The position numbers were made by a program, and so were the translations under genes. The notes under the pieces were generated by a model. The model saw only the letters and a program-made list of their open reading frames with translations. It had not been told where the DNA came from and did not search any database. Of a stretch of DNA of 64,000 nucleotides, positions 62,061 to 64,000 are shown piece after piece (position 1 is the first letter of the stretch; every line of letters starts with the position of its first letter). The stretch covers positions 930,001 through 994,000 of the forward strand of contig OZ252297.1 in NCBI GenBank assembly GCA_965250275.1. Reading direction: 5' to 3'. The DNA is from G965250275 sp965250275 (GTDB lineage Bacteria; Pseudomonadota; Alphaproteobacteria; Rhodobacterales; Rhodobacteraceae).

Positions 62061-62626
62061 GCCAACACATCGGCGGGGTTTCCCGCCGCAGGCAAATCTT
62101 CAGGGGCGTTCCGGTTGTCGGGGCGCCCCTTTAATTATGTTCGGGGCCAGATGTCTGGTGAGATGTTCCAGTGATTGAGTCTTGCCAAGACCCGTTAGCA
62201 AGTAATCCATCGAAGTGACGCTGAATCATAGGGCATTGCCAGACCCAGTGCGTGTCATCTAGGCTGAGTGGGCCCGAATGCCGGATCGCTCACGGTTTCG
62301 AGAGATGTTTTGCGACTTTTCTCGGACGCTCCGGTTGTGCTTTTGCAATCCAACCTCTATTTGGAGGCTTCCGCTGGGAGCGTTGATTCGCCCCCGGCTT
62401 TTTGCGTCGTAGGTATGGCAGGAGCAGGCACCCAGACTTCACCTTTGAGATCTTTCGCAAAAAGCCGCTGCACAACACCCGCAAGGCGGTTTTTTAGGAA
62501 AGATTGAGATCGGGCGCGCGCCATGGGCAGGTGCGCAGGTATAGATCTTCTTTTCTATCTTTGAGAGTTCGCGCCGGACCGCCCCCCCGGACTGCGGACG
62601 CCACAAAGATGGAGTGCGAAAACCGC
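62061..62626 (+). other. rplL-rpoB spacer (566 bases) with two terminator-like hairpins
   Basis: No gene is supported here. A 7-bp stem (AGGGGCG / CGCCCCT, 62102-62130) followed by TTAATT lies 42 bases after rplL. A compact hairpin (CCGC-AAG-GCGG, 62480-62490) followed by TTTTTT lies 130 bases before rpoB. The rest is anonymous, probably promoter and mRNA leader. Partial termination between rplL and rpoB is known in other bacteria. Confidence 0.6.
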
Positions 62627-64000
62627 ATGGCAAATACGTTCCTTGGCCAAAAACGACTTCGGAAATATTACGGCAAAATCCGTGAAGTGCTGGAAATGCC
62701 GAACCTCATCGAGGTTCAGAAATCCTCATACGACTTGTTCCTGAAATCGGGCGATCAGCCTGATCCGATGGACGGCGAGGGCATCAAAGGGGTGTTCCAG
62801 TCGGTCTTTCCGATCAAGGACTTCAACGAAACCAGCGTGCTGGAGTTTGTGAAGTACGAACTGGAAAAGCCCAAATATGATGTCGAGGAGTGCCAGCAGC
62901 GCGACATGACCTACAGCGCCCCGCTGAAGGTGACGCTGCGCCTGATCGTGTTCGATGTCGATGAGGACACGGGCGCCAAATCGGTCAAGGACATCAAAGA
63001 GCAAGACGTCTTTATGGGCGATATGCCCCTGATGACGCCCAACGGGACTTTCATCGTGAACGGTACCGAACGTGTGATCGTGTCCCAGATGCATCGTTCT
63101 CCCGGCGTGTTCTTTGATCACGACAAAGGCAAGACCCACAGCTCGGGCAAGCTGCTCTTTGCCTGCCGGATCATTCCGTACCGCGGGTCCTGGCTCGATT
63201 TCGAGTTCGATGCCAAAGACATCGTGTATGCGCGTATCGACCGTCGCCGGAAGCTCCCGGTGACCACGCTGCTTTATGCGCTGGGACTGGATCAGGAAGG
63301 CATCATGGATGCCTATTACGATACGGTCAGCTTCAAACTTAAGAAAAACAAGGGATGGGTCACCCCATTCTTCCCGGATCGGGTCCGCGGAACGCGCCCG
63401 ACCTATGACCTTGTGGATGCCAAAACAGGGGACGTGATTGCCGAAGCCGGCAAGAAAGTGACCCCGCGCGCCGTCAAGAAACTGATTGACGAGGGCAAGG
63501 TATCCAACTTGCTGGTGCCGTTTGAGCACATTGCAGGCAAGTTCGTCGCCAAGGACATTATCAATGAAGAAACCGGCGCGATCTATGTCGAAGCCGGAGA
63601 TGAACTGACGCTGGAATACGACAAGGACGGCGATCTGATTGGTGGAACGTCCAAGGAGCTGATCGATGCCGGGATCACCGACATTCCGGTTCTGGACATC
63701 GATAACATCAATGTCGGCCCTTACATGCGCAACACCATGGCGGCAGACAAAAACATGAACCGCGAAACCGCGCTCATGGATATCTACCGCGTGATGCGTC
63801 CGGGTGAACCGCCCACCGTCGAAGCCGCGTCGGCGCTGTTCGACACGCTGTTCTTTGACAGCGAGCGTTATGATCTGTCGGCTGTCGGCCGCGTGAAGAT
63901 GAACATGCGTCTGGCGCTGGATGCCGATGACACCCAGCGGACGTTGCGCCGCGAAGACATCGTGGCCTGCATCAAGGCGCTGGTCGAGCTGCGCGACGGG
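62627..64000 (+). CDS. rpoB: RNA polymerase beta subunit (N-terminal part, cut by window end)
   Basis: The first 458 codons of rpoB are present and the frame is open to the end. It starts MANTFLGQKRLRKYYGKIRE and has EMPNLIEVQKSSYDLFLKSG and VNGTERVIVSQMHRSPGVFF. An in-frame ATG at 62609 would add six residues but does not match homologues. The rifampicin-binding region lies beyond the window. Confidence 0.97.
   Translation, partial: MANTFLGQKRLRKYYGKIREVLEMPNLIEVQKSSYDLFLKSGDQPDPMDGEGIKGVFQSVFPIKDFNETSVLEFVKYELEKPKYDVEECQQRDMTYSAPLKVTLRLIVFDVDEDTGAKSVKDIKEQDVFMGDMPLMTPNGTFIVNGTERVIVSQMHRSPGVFFDHDKGKTHSSGKLLFACRIIPYRGSWLDFEFDAKDIVYARIDRRRKLPVTTLLYALGLDQEGIMDAYYDTVSFKLKKNKGWVTPFFPDRVRGTRPTYDLVDAKTGDVIAEAGKKVTPRAVKKLIDEGKVSNLLVPFEHIAGKFVAKDIINEETGAIYVEAGDELTLEYDKDGDLIGGTSKELIDAGITDIPVLDIDNINVGPYMRNTMAADKNMNRETALMDIYRVMRPGEPPTVEAASALFDTLFFDSERYDLSAVGRVKMNMRLALDADDTQRTLRREDIVACIKALVELRDG

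Overview
The window reads as chromosomal core DNA of a marine-type alphaproteobacterium of the Rhodobacterales (Roseobacter group). Supporting signs are the G+C-rich coding sequence, the tandem def-def-def-fmt cluster, the pckA / ChvI-ChvG / HprK-RapZ-EIIA-HPr block, a methylsuccinyl-CoA dehydrogenase of the ethylmalonyl-CoA pathway, a perfect CtrA-type site, and several families that are mostly confined to this order. The genus cannot be fixed from the sequence alone. About 75 protein genes and one tRNA (Trp) are supported. No CRISPR array, insertion sequence or prophage was seen.

Regions: 1-9.4 kb holds a lytic transglycosylase and two cobalamin genes (minus strand), a CtrA-linked receiver protein, a glutathionyl-hydroquinone reductase, a MalY-type lyase, then def1-def2-def3-fmt and two small membrane proteins. 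9.4-13.3 kb is a minus-strand set with ispH, rnhA, a methyltransferase, small membrane proteins and a NYN-domain protein. 13.4-24.4 kb is a plus-strand housekeeping run (folK, rpoZ, rel, pdxJ, lysE-like, acpS, lepB, rnc, era, recO), interrupted by a minus-strand drug-efflux gene that has its own promoter, an 18-codon leader ORF and an intrinsic terminator. 24.4-31 kb holds a META lipoprotein, an epimerase-like oxidoreductase, methylsuccinyl-CoA dehydrogenase, a TauE-type exporter and an uncharacterised three-gene set that begins with a Cys-rich secreted peptide. 31-37.5 kb is pckA, divergent from chvI-chvG-hprK-rapZ-EIIA-HPr. 37.5-44.6 kb carries acyltransferase, hbd, DUF6473, etfA-etfB, cob(I)alamin adenosyltransferase, an SDR and an SH3 protein. 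44.8-53.6 kb has parC, a lipoprotein, tuf, a TPR protein, transport and acyltransferase genes and tRNA-Trp. 53.6-58.4 kb is an accessory segment (LysE, B3/4, AraC, a Cys-containing secreted protein, a winged-helix/TPR regulator) placed between tRNA-Trp and secE. 58.5-64 kb is the secE-nusG-rplKAJL-rpoB transcription/translation block; rpoB runs off the end.

Functional links: cobC, cobD and the adenosyltransferase make B12 cofactor, which the ethylmalonyl-CoA pathway needs for its mutases. Mcd from that pathway feeds electrons to EtfAB. PckA lies beside the ChvG/ChvI and incomplete-PTS regulators that are commonly linked to carbon metabolism in this class.

The most interesting item is the leader-peptide/terminator arrangement in front of the Bcr/CflA efflux gene at 20.45-20.61 kb. 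Next come the Cys-rich three-gene set at 28.5-30.9 kb, the catalytically degenerate third peptide deformylase, the CtrA site at 3.28 kb and a terminated minus-strand transcript upstream of parC.
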